Shown: positions 22,614-34,513, counted from the first letter of the stretch. The stretch is DNA of 64,000 bases from Galeopsis tetrahit (GCA_963675135.1 OY776128.1:77010670-77074669); one strand, 5' to 3'. Notes: generated from the sequence alone by a model not told the origin. Numbers and translations: made by a program.

Positions 22614-25600
22614 ATGAAGCTAGCGCCATTGGACACCGTTCAGAACGCCCACGACGACTCCATCTGGACGGCAGCGTGGGTTCCGGCGACGGAGGATTCA
22701 GGGCCGCTGCTCTTGACGGGGTCGCTGGATGAGACAGTTAGGTTGTGGAATCCCAACGGTCCCGAGAAGGTGCAGACAAACACCGGTCACTGCCTCGGCG
22801 TCGTCTCCGTGGCGGCTCACCCCTCCGGCAGAATCGCCGCCTCCGCCTCAATTGACAGCTTCATACGTGTATTTGATGTTGCTACTAACAACACCATCGC
22901 AACGCTCGAGGCTCCGCCTTCTGAAGTCTGGCAAGTGCAATTCAATCCTCAGGTATTAATTATTTGATGTCATCGGGTTGTTTGCGGTTGTAAAATGCTT
23001 GTGTATTTATGTATCTGTGTGAAAGATTGTTAGGGATTGTGAAATGTGAGCGAAAATCCATGGAACTGAATCAGGCTCCATTCTTTCTCTTTCTTTTGGG
23101 TGATTGGATGAGTGGCAAAAATGCTAAGTAGGTATCTACATCGAGTATAGGAGAACGTGACATTTCTAAAATAATCTTACTCGTTTTCTAAAGTTATGCA
23201 TGCCATTTTGGGGAGCATGACAACTATTAGTCATCTGAGTTTAGATTTTTCTACTTGTCTGCCTAAATGTCGGAAGGTACAAAAGAAAAGGGGAAATATA
23301 CTTATATTCATCTCATGTTAAGATCTTTTAGCCAAAACCTCTATCTATTGATACTTGATGAAAAGATGTTCAAGAATCAAGAGAAACTTTGTGTTTTTGT
23401 TATACGACTTGTGTGAAGCTAGAAGGTAGGAAATTAGTATTTTTGTAAGATTTGGGTTGAATGATTTTTTAGAGGTTGTTCACATTCAAAAGTTATATAT
23501 GGTTACCAACCCTTCCTCATTTGTATATGTTACTACGAAGTCAGTTTTGAATCTGTTAACTTAGGAATCGATAGTACTTACCCTAATGAGTTGAAATGTG
23601 TCTAGGGAGGACACGTAAAAACTTACCCTAATGAGTTGAAAGGTATCTAGGGAGGACACGTAACAAGGTGAATAAGACGTGTTTCAATAAATACAATAAC
23701 TAGGACGTGATTCTTTTCTCTCTTTTTCTACACGCTACAGGCTGTTTTGAATATTTCACCTTAGGCTGTTATGCAAATATGGGTTTACTTTATAAAGGAT
23801 TTAGTCACTAATAAAACACCTTGCAAAGATATTTACTGTTTCACACTATTGTAACTGATGGTTAATTTTTTTTATAAAACATTCTTCGGTGTGAACCTAT
23901 TACTGAGAATGTTTGTTGACTAATTGATTGAATCAACCAAAAAATAATAGAGGTCATGGTATGGAAATTGGAAGCTTCACACCGTAATAATCTCTCGTCT
24001 CAAAGATTATATCATATCCATTGAAACCGATGCCTCGCATCTCTATCTCCTTTTTCTATCCATTTTCACCCTTTCCCTGGATTTACTATATCTTCTCCTA
24101 ATTGTAACAGCCAAACTTGTCTCTATAAGAAAACGTAATGTAATGCTATTAAATAAGCTGCAATGTATTTGCAAGTAATAGGTTCGGGAACCCCTACAGG
24201 GCCTACACTCTACGGTTATCCAAGAATTTACTTTCAAAGAAACTCGTTTCTGTGCTTCAATGTTTTCTAACCAGTTTTATCCTTAGAAAAACAGTCTTCT
24301 GGTAAACAACGTTTCTTAATTCTTATTCCAAAAGTTCCATGGTAGATATAATTGGGAGAAATATCAATTAATTTTTTTTTTCCATTTTGGGGGTGGGGTG
24401 TTGATGGAGGCCAGTCTGGAAGTCATTGACAAAAATAACATAAACTGTATTTCTTAGACTCATTTGATTGAAGATTCTGGAACTGGATCTCTGAGATTCT
24501 GATTCTTAATAGTACTTGTTTGTTTGACATTGCACCTTTTATGAAATGTTTTAGCATTCTTGACATTTCCCTATTAAATTGCAGACCTGCTATCAAAATT
24601 TGTGCTGAATTTATAGATGTATAAATATTAGAAATACTTCTGGTACAGTTCTCAGTATGGAATTTGTTGCAGCATCACTTACTTTGTGTCTGGTTCTTTG
24701 TCTATCGAGACTTTACGAAAGTCCTCTTTATTCCTTCATGTGTTATCAGAAGGCATGTTTAAGAGTAATGCAATTCACTTTATCAGCATATTAATCTCTG
24801 ATTAATGCAAAATTGAGGCAAGTGTATCATCTGTAGCAACTGCAAAGGGACAAAAACTCCATCCTTCCCGACTCCTGACTCATTTATTTGTGTGGCCTTA
24901 GTGGTAACTGGTATATATACGAGACTTTGAGCACGTCTGCTTGTGCGTACAGCCTTAAACACACATGCCCTTTGATTGGCTTACACATAAAAAGAATAAA
25001 CACAGAATAATATTGGGTCTCACATATAGATGTGTAGTTGACTCGACCCTATTGTTACAGATTTCCTGGTCATAAATGTTCCTCTCTTTTTTTTTCTCTC
25101 TAATTTTCATCATTGTAGAGTTCACTAGATAATTTACTTCTGACAAACATGATGTGCTGAGTTTTATTAACCTATAGTTCCTTTTGTTTGAAATGATTAT
25201 TAAGAAGTAAAAAAGTTAAATTGAGTTTACATAATGAAGTGATGCATTTCGATTTGGTGACCTGTGATTACTATACTATGTCATGGTTCAAAAAACATCA
25301 AAATGACTTCAAAATTCAAATATTCCCAATCTTATGAAATTTTCCTTCTTCCCCCAGATATTCTCATGAGTGTCACATACAAGTGGAATCTTAAAAGTTA
25401 CTGTCATTTGTGAGCTTGTATATTTGTTTACATTTTGGTTTATGCATCTCCTTGTTTGGCAGCATTATTGTTTTGGGATTTCTCCGTCCGGATGTGGGAT
25501 GTTAAGTCCCCCATCTTGTTCTAATTTGGCTAATTTAAAACTTGTACATTCTCCTCACTCAGGGTACAACATTAGCAGCAGCCGGAGGTGGCAGTGCTTC

Positions 25601-26195
25601 AGTAAAGCTATGGGACACCGCCGAATGGAAGCCAATCGCCACACTCGAAGCCCCTCGACCAGAAGGGCTGAAGCCTTCTGAGAAAAGTGGCAGCAAGAAA
25701 TTCGCACTCTCCGTTGCATGGAGCCTCGACGGTCGACAAATCGCTTGTGGCTTAATGGACGGAACCATCTCGATTTTCGACGTCCCTCGTGCGAAATTCC
25801 TGCACCACTTGGAAGGCCATTGCATGCCTGTTCGAAGCCTCGTCTACTCAACTGCACCCATGGATTCAAGGGTACTCTTCTCTGGTTCAGACGATGGCCA
25901 TGTTCACGTGTATGATGCTGAGAGGAAAACATTGATTACGTCATTCTCAGGCCACTCTAGCTGGGTACTGAGTGTGGATGTTTCCCCGGATGGAGCAGCT
26001 ATTGCAACGGGTTCAAGTGATAAAAGTGTGAGGCTGTGGGATCTTAAAATGAGGGCAGCTTCTCAGATACTAACAAGCCACACTGATCAGGTATGGGCTG
26101 TGGCGTTTGGGCCTTCGTCACAGACGGATGTGAGATCTTGCCTTCTTGCTAGTGTGTCGGATGATAAGAGCGTATCGTTTTACAAATACTCTTGA
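22614..26195 (+). CDS. VIP3: WD40-repeat protein VIP3 (SKI8 homologue)
   Basis: Two exons, 22614-22952 and 25563-26195, join in phase 0 (FNPQ then GTTLAAAGG) to give 323 residues. The protein is essentially all WD40 propeller, with repeat cores ending LTGSLDETVRLW, ASASIDSFIRVFD, GGGSASVKLWD, GLMDGTISIFD, SGSDDGHVHVYD, TGSSDKSVRLWD and SVSDDKSVSFYKYS, seven blades. Length and ends (MKLAPLDTVQNAHDDS, final YKYS) match plant VERNALIZATION INDEPENDENCE 3. From the family: VIP3 is a subunit of the nuclear PAF1 complex, which acts in transcription elongation, histone methylation and flowering-repressor expression. It is also the SKI8 scaffold of the cytoplasmic SKI complex that feeds mRNA to the exosome. 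The single 2610-bp intron has ordinary GT..AG borders. Confidence 0.95.
23576..23664. repeat. 45-bp tandem duplication in the VIP3 intron
   Basis: ACTTACCCTAATGAGTTGAA starts at 23576 and again at 23621. Both copies end CTAGGGAGGACACGTAA. The copies differ at a few positions. Confidence 0.85.
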
Positions 26196-26753
26196 TTTTA
26201 GGCATGGCCCTTTTTGTTATTCGTGGCTCTGCAAGTTGGTGCATGTAAACTCTACTCTGTTTGATTTTAGTCCTAATTTTGTGTGTATTTGTTCGATCTT
26301 GTCCGTTTGATATGGTTGGTAATAGAAGAAGGCATTTTGAATGGGTTTATATCATCTCTGAAGTTCTCGTTTCAAAGGGTGAATTCTTAAAATTTGATCA
26401 AGTTCTTGTTTCAGAGGGTTAATTCAAAAAATTTGATCTACAATTAACTAGTATTAGTAATCCAAATGTTGGTGGATCTAAAATTAGACTAATTCCTTTG
26501 GAATAATGGCAAATTACATCACTCTTTCACTTCTTTATAATTTAATTTAAACTTTTAAATAATTACAAATAAATTATCAATACCTTCATTTGTGTTTGAA
26601 TCAGATGTCTTAAGATTAGATCTCGTAATTGGGATATTTTATTTCTTTACAAAGTTTGCTAATGTTCCAACAGTTGGCCCATTAGCCCATGTTACAAATT
26701 GGTCCGAGTCCATTAGGCACATGGGTCGGGCCAAAGAGTCTGGCTTTGATGGG
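26196..26753. other. VIP3 3' flank
   Basis: This covers the 3' UTR and AT-rich flank. A short direct repeat of GTTCTTGTTTCA(G/A)AGGGT-type sequence lies near 26365-26420. No gene is seen before the Mutator-like element. Confidence 0.6.
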
Positions 26754-26762
26754 CCTCTATAG

Positions 26763-29212
26763 GCGTTGGCGTTGGCTATATACCCCTCCAGCCTTGTTAA
26801 GTATACTCCCCCATCCAATTTATTAATTTAATAATAAAGTTAAATACCTATTTTGCCCCTCTATTAATTTGAGGCAGATAGATACACCTCCTCTTTCCTA
26901 TTACATGATCTCTACTATTGGCTTTTCTTGCATACTACAAAAAATACCAAAAAAAAAATATATATATATATATATACAACTCCAAAACCCCTCCCAAAAA
27001 AAGCTCACGCTGGGTAGAACAAAAAACATACGCTCATGTTGTTGTCGTCTCTCCAAGGTCAAGGGTGGAACATAATGGTTAAAAAACGTGAAGGGAGTTA
27101 TAAAAACGTGAGTTCTTTTTTCTTATGTTTTATTTTTGTTTAATTTTTGAAATGTGGGCGTAAAAATCAAGGGTTTAGGGTTTTTTGTTATTATTTTTAG
27201 CTTCTTGCATGTTTTTTGGTATTTTATGACTTAAACTGAGATGAAAATGGTGTGTGGTTATTTTCGTGCGTTTGGCTATGGCGCTTTTGTCCGTTCAAAA
27301 TTTTCGACCCTGGTTGGTCGACGGGAAAGCTTATGGTCGACATGACGATGTTGATGAAGTTATGTTTCGTCGACCAACCTATGCTGAAAATTTATTTACA
27401 CATATAATCATATCGTGCAATTTTCATCAACTAGTAACCGACAGAAAGTCTTTTGGTCAACAAAGTGTTGTCGACCAAACCGTATTTGGTCGATTGCACC
27501 CTCTCGAAAAAGTGAATGACAATTTTTTTTTCCAGAATTTGTTAGACGATTCAAACAACGATCCGGAATATGTTGAGGAAACAAATGTATTCAACGATGA
27601 TACTGTTGTTGATGAGGAAATCGAAGATCCAATGTCTGGTGAAGAAAATCAAGGTAAAGAGGCTCCGGGTAATGAAACTGTGATGGACTATACGAACGTC
27701 TTCACAAATGGAAATTATTTTGCAAGTCGGGAGGCCCTTCAAGAGTGGGTACGTGTTGTATCTAGAGAACACAATATGGTGATTATTGTGAAGCGTTCCG
27801 ATAATGGAAAATTTTCAAAATTGCAAAACGTCTAGGACAAAACTTGGCTCAAGTGGAACATAAGATCTTACTATCCATAATTCTAAATATGTTCATTCAC
27901 CGAAGCTAAATTTGGTGATTGAGTCGTCACATGGAGTTAATATTTTGGTTAAAGAGTTTGTAAGGGAGCCAACCATCCAATGGCTTTAACAAGCCTCTTG
28001 AACTTGAGATTTGTAAAATATTAAAAAGTTATGAGGAATCATTAGTCATTACCATGAATGATATTATAGGACCTGTCAAGTTGTAATCATTATCCATATA
28101 TAAAAGTTTATGTTGTGTACTTCTATATAAATTTTTATAGAGATTTGTTCATGTCTTTTGGAGCAGCATCATGCATGATAAAGCAATGTTGATAATTAGT
28201 GAAGGAAGTAAAAGTTATGATACTTGTCTTGGAAAAAAATCTGAAAGAATGACTTCAAGTCGGGTAATGTGTGTGGTGTGTGTGTTTTTTTATCTTGTTT
28301 TCACTCTTTCCATGGAATACACTCCTCTTGAATAGAAGGAGGGTTTTCTTGTGTGAGAGCCTCCACATTTCTCTTTCGATTAGAGGCCGTTGGCCTAGCT
28401 CGCTTATACTCTGCAAAAAAAAAAAAAAAAAAGATGAAAACAATTTAGTCGACAATAAATAATTTTGAAGGAAAATAAACAAAACAATACTATTTTCAAC
28501 ACATACATGCCAACAAAAGATGTTTCAGTCGACAATCATGTGTCGACGGAATTAGGTTCCACCGACATCTTGTTATTGACCAAAAGACTTTCTGTCGGTT
28601 ACTAGTTGATGAAAATTGCACGATATGATTATATGTGTAAATAAACTTTCAGCATAAGTTGGTCGACGAAACATAACTTCATCAACATCGTCATGTCGAC
28701 CATAAGCTTTCCCGTCGACCAACCAGGGTCGAAAATTTTGAACGGGCAAAAACGCCATAGCCAAACGCGCGAAAATAACTTCACACCATTTTCATCTCAG
28801 TTTAAGTCATAAAATACCAAAAAAACATGCAAGAACCTAAAAATATTAACAAAAAACCCTAAACCCTTGATTTTTATGCCTACATTTCAAAACTTAAACA
28901 AAAATAAAACATAAGAAAAAAGAACTCACGTATTTATAGTTTCCTTCACAATTTTTAACCATTATGTTCCACCATTGACCTTGGAGTGACGACAACAATA
29001 TGAGTGTGAGTTTTTTGTTCTACCCAGCGTGAGAATTTTTGGGGAGGGGTTTTGAAGTTGTATATATTTTTTTTTGGTAATCTTTGTAGGGGGTGTATCT
29101 ATCTGCCTAAAATTACTAGAGGGGCAAAATAGGTATTTAACTTTATTATTAAATTAATAAATTGGATGGGGGAGTATACTTAACAAGGCTGGAGGGGTAT
29201 ATAGCCAACGCC
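26763..29212. mobile_element. Mutator-like element with long terminal inverted repeats
   Basis: The outer ends GCGTTGGCTATATACCCC and GGGGTATATAGCCAACGCC are inverted. Pairing continues inward for roughly 650-700 bp on each side, for example GGTCGACGGGAAAGCTTATG near 27317 and its complement near 28700. The flanks CCTCTATAG (26754-26762) and CCTCTATAT (29213-29221) are a 9-bp target duplication with one mismatch, as expected for Mutator-like elements. The left terminus has an extra copy of GGCGTT. The arms are rich in GTCGAC words. The interior holds a broken transposase N-terminus (27254-27835) and no catalytic domain, so the copy is non-autonomous. Confidence 0.87.
27254..27835 (+). pseudogene. 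Truncated Mutator-like transposase N-terminus
   Basis: The frame overlaps the left terminal repeat and then continues in unique sequence. An acidic region with NDDTVVDEEIEDPMSG precedes FASREALQEWVRVVSREHNM and VIIVKRSDNG, which resembles the N-terminal region of plant MULE/FAR1-type transposases. A stop follows at once. The zinc-finger and catalytic DDE regions are absent from the 700 bp that follow, which hold only stop-rich remnants. The start at 27254 lies in the repeat arm and may not be the original one. It is inferred to be a decayed internal deletion derivative. Confidence 0.65.
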
Positions 29213-29242
29213 CCTCTATATTTAGAGCTCAGTTCATACTTA

Positions 29243-30151
29243 GGGTAGGGTGGGACTATTTACACATCCATTTCGGTTTAGAACACTGCCCCATGAGTTT
29301 AATAATAAAATAATGATGTAAAAAATCAAAAATACCATTTAAGTCATATTACACTACTAAATGCACCCCTCCTTCACCTTTTAAACCCTAAACCTAAATT
29401 TTATCCAGCCGCCACCGCCGCCACCACCCCCAAACAACAAAAAAATCAGAACTTAGAAAAAATTCAAATTTTGTTTTTAAATTTTGACAAACTAGTGTCG
29501 ACCATATTCACTCTCGTCGACATTGGTTTGTCGACGAGATTGTATATGGTCGACATTTGTTGATTGGAAAAAAAACTTTAAAAACTCGTCGACAACTTTA
29601 GGTCGACCAAAAATACACTCGTCGACACCCTGTTGTCGACGGGGTGTATTTGGATCGACCTAGTGTGGTCGAAATTAAGAAAACAGAAGAAAAAAAAAAA
29701 CCTGAGGGGGCCGTTGGGCGGGGACGGAAGCCGATGGGCAGTGGCCGCGGCGACTGATTGCTGTATTTTTTTTTTTTTTACAGATCGAGAGGGGGAGAGC
29801 GGCGGAAGGATGGACGGGGGCGGTCGCGCGGCCGTTGGATTGAGTTTTTTTTTTTTTTTTTTTACAGATCGGCCGCACGAAGGGTGGGGCAAGGGCGGGT
29901 GTCGCCGGCAGCGGCGGCGGGGGCTGGTGGGTGGAGTGGTTTGGGGAGGAGAGGGGAAGAGAAGGAAGAAGAAGATGAAAAATGGAGGAGAAATTAGGGT
30001 TTAGGGGGGTGTGAGTTGTAATTGGAGTTTTATGAGAGAAAGACATTTATGACAATTAAGGGGGTGTGCATCTATCTCAAGCCGATTTTAGGGAGGTGCA
30101 TCAATTGGGGGAGTGTTCTAAACTGAAATGGAGGTGTAAATAGTCAGAGGC
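29243..30151. mobile_element. Second Mutator-like (candidate Pack-MULE) element
   Basis: A perfect 9-bp duplication TCATACTTA flanks it (29234-29242 and 30152-30160). The termini carry GACTATTTACACATCCATTT at left and AAATGGAGGTGTAAATAGTC at right, an imperfect terminal repeat of about 50 bp. A GTCGAC-rich block (29495-29665) resembles the subterminal sequence of the neighbouring element. The core (29700-29950) is strikingly GC-rich for this region and contains two poly-T plus ACAGATCG units. The lysine- and arginine-rich frames across it look like artefacts of poly-A/T and GC-rich sequence. Whether the core is a captured gene fragment is unproven. Confidence 0.8.
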
Positions 30152-30160
30152 TCATACTTA

Positions 30161-31727
30161 CCTTCGGTTTGGCTAGACAGGCTTGTTAGATTAGTCCCAA
30201 ATTATCAACTATAGTCGATGACGCGAATTTTAAAACTATAAATTTGTGTATGATTAATTAAAACATATTAATTGCATTACGTGTTATCATGATACCGTTT
30301 CAAATGCTTACATAGTATTTACTCAGAATGCCTACACAATATTACGACTTTAAGTTTTTAACAATATTATATGTTGTGCTACATAGATCATCTAGTGGTG
30401 TACATAGATCCGAGCAACACACGTTTTTATTTCACCGTTTATAAAATAAAATAATAAAAAGACAACAAATTGGTATTGTTCTGTCCCACTGCATTTATAT
30501 GAAATGACACCATCACCTGTTAATTTATATCGTATTCATTCTAAAATAATCAAAGATTTTTGTTTACCTTCTTATATTATTTGAAGGACATTGATCAATT
30601 TGTCTCTTCAAACTATTAAAAGTCATGACCCCACTTAAAATATATAGTTTTCATTTTCCTCAATTTTATGAATTTTAAAAACAATAAATTAATTAAAATT
30701 ATAAAAGAAATAAAGTAGTCAACGGTTTTTTGTATGGGTAGTTTTATAGCAGGTACGGTTATATACACCTTCAATTTTAATAGATACATTCTCTAGCACC
30801 CACCCCACCAGCTTCGCGCGCCCTCGAGGGATCCTCCACTTTTGTGGTCAATTCGGTCTCGATAAGTAACTATTTCTCCCATCTTTCTGATGACAGCATG
30901 TATGAGTTCTCGAACAGTTTTATGGAGCTTGTGGCTACTGCAGTATTGTAGCCGATTGAGCCACAAGCAGTATTGTAGCCGCTCTCAATCTTGTTTTTGC
31001 GGCCACTCCTCGTTCTACGGAGAAATCCAAAAGCCCAATCTGTTTGGAGTGGATGTTTCTCAAGGGTTTCCTCCAAAAACATTATCGATGAGTTGGAGGC
31101 TATCGTCTCTGAGGCATTCTCTATTGATCCTTCGGCAAGTCCTACCAAAGAAATGCACTTTGTCGCGTCATATGTGGGACGGTGCAATGCTTTTAATCCC
31201 CATGAGTCCCTTTGGCTTTTGTTTTAGTTGGTTTCTATGGACTTTTTTTTCGTATGAGTATTAGTCGATTTAGAAGGGTGGTTCTAATGGCACCCCGGTC
31301 TCTTGTTGGCTTTTGTTTTAGTTGGTTTCTATGGGCTTTTTTTTCGTATGAGTATTAGTCGATTTAGAAGGGTGGTTCTAATGGCACCCCGGTCTCTTGT
31401 TCGGTTTGTGAATTTACGACTTTAATCGATACAATAACTTATTTACTACTAAAATTGTATTTTTTTTTTATTACAAGTTAAATACCCATATAACCACTTG
31501 AGCTATCCCACTTTGTCACTAAAATTGTATTGAAAATGAGTAATTTAGCTTGAACTGTACAAAATGATAAAACGGAATATTTAGACCGAAACGGAAGTAT
31601 TATAAACTAAACGTAAAAAACCGTTAAAACTTTTACGAAGAAGACTGATAATGAAAAAACTACCATTCAATTTACAACAACTTCAAAAGTGCGCCAAAAA
31701 TTAAAAATACATTTACCATAATGATCT
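30161..31727. other. Spacer between the Mutator-like elements and threonine synthase
   Basis: An AT-rich segment to about 30760 is followed by a repeat relic (30890-31420). After that comes the 3' flank of the minus-strand threonine synthase gene. No intact gene was found. Confidence 0.55.
30890..31420 (+). repeat. Degenerate dispersed repeat with internal 94-bp duplication
   Basis: It is related to 4900-5430. The plus strand reads ELEAIVSEAFSID, KEMHFVASYVGRCNAFNP and then a tail with TTTAGAAGGGTGGTTCTAAT. The tail is duplicated in tandem (31212-31305 and 31306-31399, one visible base difference). It may be a decayed LINE 3' end, but no reverse transcriptase is visible. Confidence 0.45.
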
Positions 31728-33206
31728 TCATCTTTGCTTTGACAAGAACTTCCTCAGTTCATCCATAACCGATCCGAAATCCGCTTTCACACTCACCGGA
31801 GGATTCGAATATCGACAAGCCATCCCCTCAATCTCGCCGGAATGATAATCAATCTTCGCCTGAGTAAACTTCAATCCATGCGCCGTACTAACCACCACCG
31901 TCCTATCCGTCGCCCCAATCACCCCGTTCCGCCGGAGCTTCATCAGCGCCGACAAAGCAACACCAGTGTGCGGACACGTAAACATCCCGGTGGAATCCGC
32001 CGCCGCCATCGCATCCATCAGCTCCTCCTCCGTCGCCTCCTCCACAATCCCGTTCGAATTTTTCAGAGCATAAACTGCCCTGTCTATCGAAACAGGGTCG
32101 CCGATCTGAATAGCGGATGCGAACGTCGTCTTCGCCGTCACCGGATTAAACTCTTTCCAACCTGAATTGTAATACTGATACAACGGATTCGCATTGTGAG
32201 CTTGAGCGCAAACGAGGCGCGGAATTCTATCTACGAGCCCTAATTCCTCGCACATTTTGAATCCTTTGTAAAACGCGTAAATATTCCCCAAATTACCCCC
32301 GGGGACTATCACCCAATCTGGAACTTCCCAATCGAATTGCTGCAGGATTTCAATTGCAGCGGTTTTTTGCCCTTCGATTCGCAAGCTGTTCAATGAATTA
32401 GCGAGGTAAATCGGTAGATCTGTTGTGATTTGTTGTATTAATTTCATACATCCATCGAAATCGGTATCAATGCTTAGCACAAACGCGCCGTTAGCAATCG
32501 GTTGCACTAATTGCGCCATGGAAATTTTGTTAGCTGGTAGGAAAACGATGGAGGGGATGTTCGCGGCGGCGCAGTAGGCGGAGAGCGCGGCGGAGGTGTC
32601 ACCGGTGGAGGCGCAGCCGACGCCGACGATCGAGCGGTTTAATTTGCGGAGGCGATTAACTTGGCTGATTAAAACCGTCATTCCTAAGTCTTTGAAACTA
32701 CCAGTGTGGCTATTCCCACAGTGTTTAACCCATAAATCATTCATTTTAACGAATTTCTTCCCGAATCTCTCTGCCCAGAAGAGATTTGAGTTTCCCTCGA
32801 AGGCGCTGACGATGTCTCCGGCGTCGATTTCCGGTAGCACCCACTCCTTTTTGGACCAGACGCCGGAGCCGTAAGGCCATTTGGTGGTGCCGAGGCGGGA
32901 GTCGAAGAGTGTTCGCCAGTAATGGCCGTCGAAGTGTTTGAGGGCCTCGACGTCGTGTTGGACGTCGAGGAGGCCGCCGTCGCGGGCGCGGTAGACGACG
33001 TCGTCGAGGGAGTAGGATTCGGAGGTGGGGGTGGGGGTGGAGATGGAAGAGAAGGGGACGTATTTGGCGGAGAAATGGGTGGCGAGAAGCGGCGGAGGGG
33101 GTGTGATTGAGGGGGGTGTGGCGGTGCATGTTACGGTGGTGGACGGTGGTTTGAGGTGGGGGGAGAAGAAGGGAGAAGGGTTGGCGGTGAGGTGAGAGGT
33201 GGCCAT
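31728..33206 (-). CDS. TS: Threonine synthase, chloroplastic
   Basis: An intronless frame of 492 residues counted from the Met at 33206. An in-frame Met 24 codons upstream exists, but MATSHLTANPSPFF is the better plastid transit peptide start. Residues 1 to about 50 are rich in Ser, Thr and Pro. The PLP-dependent fold follows, with SHTGSFKDLGMTVLI (Schiff-base Lys172), VGCASTGDTSAALSAY, the phosphate loop PGGNLGN at about 302-308, and the C-terminal VSTAHGLKF motif. Reaction: O-phosphohomoserine to threonine plus phosphate, the last step of threonine synthesis in plastids, competing with methionine synthesis for the same substrate. From the family: the plant enzyme is activated by S-adenosylmethionine through its N-terminal part. 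Intronless structure is usual for plant copies. Confidence 0.95.
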   Translation of the reverse strand: MATSHLTANPSPFFSPHLKPPSTTVTCTATPPSITPPPPLLATHFSAKYVPFSSISTPTPTSESYSLDDVVYRARDGGLLDVQHDVEALKHFDGHYWRTLFDSRLGTTKWPYGSGVWSKKEWVLPEIDAGDIVSAFEGNSNLFWAERFGKKFVKMNDLWVKHCGNSHTGSFKDLGMTVLISQVNRLRKLNRSIVGVGCASTGDTSAALSAYCAAANIPSIVFLPANKISMAQLVQPIANGAFVLSIDTDFDGCMKLIQQITTDLPIYLANSLNSLRIEGQKTAAIEILQQFDWEVPDWVIVPGGNLGNIYAFYKGFKMCEELGLVDRIPRLVCAQAHNANPLYQYYNSGWKEFNPVTAKTTFASAIQIGDPVSIDRAVYALKNSNGIVEEATEEELMDAMAAADSTGMFTCPHTGVALSALMKLRRNGVIGATDRTVVVSTAHGLKFTQAKIDYHSGEIEGMACRYSNPPVSVKADFGSVMDELRKFLSKQR

Positions 33207-33879
33207 TGGGAGCCAGGTGAGAGCACTTTGATCAATATCCTTATCTTTAAATAAAGAAACAAAACAGTTTGATTCCAATTCAACTCAAATTCCATTCTAT
33301 ATTCCATTTTTTTAAGCATTAATAAGACGAAACGTGTTCAAAATAACAGACAAAACGTATAAAAATATAATACTCCTCATTTGGAACGAAAGGGAAATCT
33401 ATCAATTTTGAGACAAATATGCCCTTCGAAGTTGATATGAATAAATTTTGTTAGGAATATAATGCCGGAACAGTGGCAATCCAGGTAGTTCTAGCAGAAA
33501 TTTGGAAGATGCAGTGATTATAAATCGAAATTTTGTTAACTCTATTAGGCGATGTTTGCAAACTCAATTGGAGATGACATAATCACTTTTTTCTAAAGTT
33601 GTCCTGACTAATTGTTCGAGCGAAAAAAAAGTTTTTGGAACAAATGAAGCATTCATTCGATCTTTAGAGGTCACGAACAAATGTTCTTATTCTGAAACAA
33701 CATATTTTTTTCTTTCTAATTGTTCCAGAATCAGAAATAAATGATATGTTAATAAAGGAAAAACATTTTATTTTTAAAGAGAAGAAAATGGAGGGAGATT
33801 ACAGGCTTGGGCCTGTTGGGTTTATTGAATTACTTAGTCTTTCTTTTAGGCGTGGGTTATATGCCAGTCCAGGAATGTT

Positions 33880-34480
33880 AGATGCGCCTCCAATACACAC
33901 GTACCCCTTAAATGCACTTTTCATAAATTACCTTTTGTACCCTTTTTTCTCAAATTTTTTAATGACAGATACACTTTTAACAAAAACTCTAATTTTCGTC
34001 CTTTCTTCTTCCTCACCTCATTCTTTATCCACCCTTCTTCTTCCTCAATCGACGGCAGCACCGATCGTCCTTCCTCTGCCCAGCGCCATCGTTGCCCTTC
34101 GCCCCACCCCAAGCGGCGCCGCCCCTCTTCCCCTTCGCCAGCCTCCGTCGCGCATCAGGTATTCTTTTTTTTTTTTTTTTTGACAATTTATCGACGAGAG
34201 TGTTTATTGTTGAACATTTGTTGTCGAAGTTTTTTATTTAAAAAAAAAAAACTTTCGACAAAATCTTATCGATGAGATTTTTTTTGGTCAACAAACTAGT
34301 GTCAATATGAGTGTTTTTTGTCGATTTTGATTTGTCGAAAGTAAGGTTTTTTTTTTAATCAAATTTATTTTTAAAATTTCTAAATTTATTTTGGGCAGCT
34401 GCCTCTCAAATTTGGGTTAGAGTTAGTTTGAATTTAAGGGGAATGTATCTTTTTGTATTTCAATAGGAATCGAACCCAGA
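33880..34480. mobile_element. Possible third Mutator-like element of the GTCGA-rich type
   Basis: A left segment with CACGTACCCCTTAAATGC and a right segment with TTTAAGGGGAATGTATC are partly inverted. Inside are a GC-rich block (about 34040-34160), a poly-T tract, and a segment with ATCGACGAGAGTGTTTATTG and TTTGTCGAAAG words like those at 29495-29665. Boundaries are approximate and no target duplication was found. Confidence 0.45.
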
Positions 34481-34500
34481 TTGTGTGAGCATGAGCATGA

Positions 34501-34513
34501 GGCTTTGATATCA
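34501..34513 (-). other. Primer-binding-site-like sequence of an LTR element relic
   Basis: On the minus strand it reads TGATATCAAAGCC, close to the common plant initiator-Met tRNA binding site TGGTATCAGAGC. It directly abuts TGAAAATTCG, which could be the LTR edge on the plus strand. No second LTR or coding domain is visible, so it may be an old solo fragment. Confidence 0.3.

Noticed and set aside
28573..28764. Small minus-strand gene resembling 27254-27480
   Set aside because: It is the same sequence read from the opposite terminal repeat of the Mutator-like element, not a second gene.
29578..30046. Lys/Arg/Pro-rich frames on both strands
   Set aside because: Products of poly-T/poly-A tracts and GC-rich sequence inside a transposon; composition is not protein-like.
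31842..33129. Arg-rich frames opposite or overlapping threonine synthase
   Set aside because: Shadows of a long, unambiguous enzyme-coding frame.
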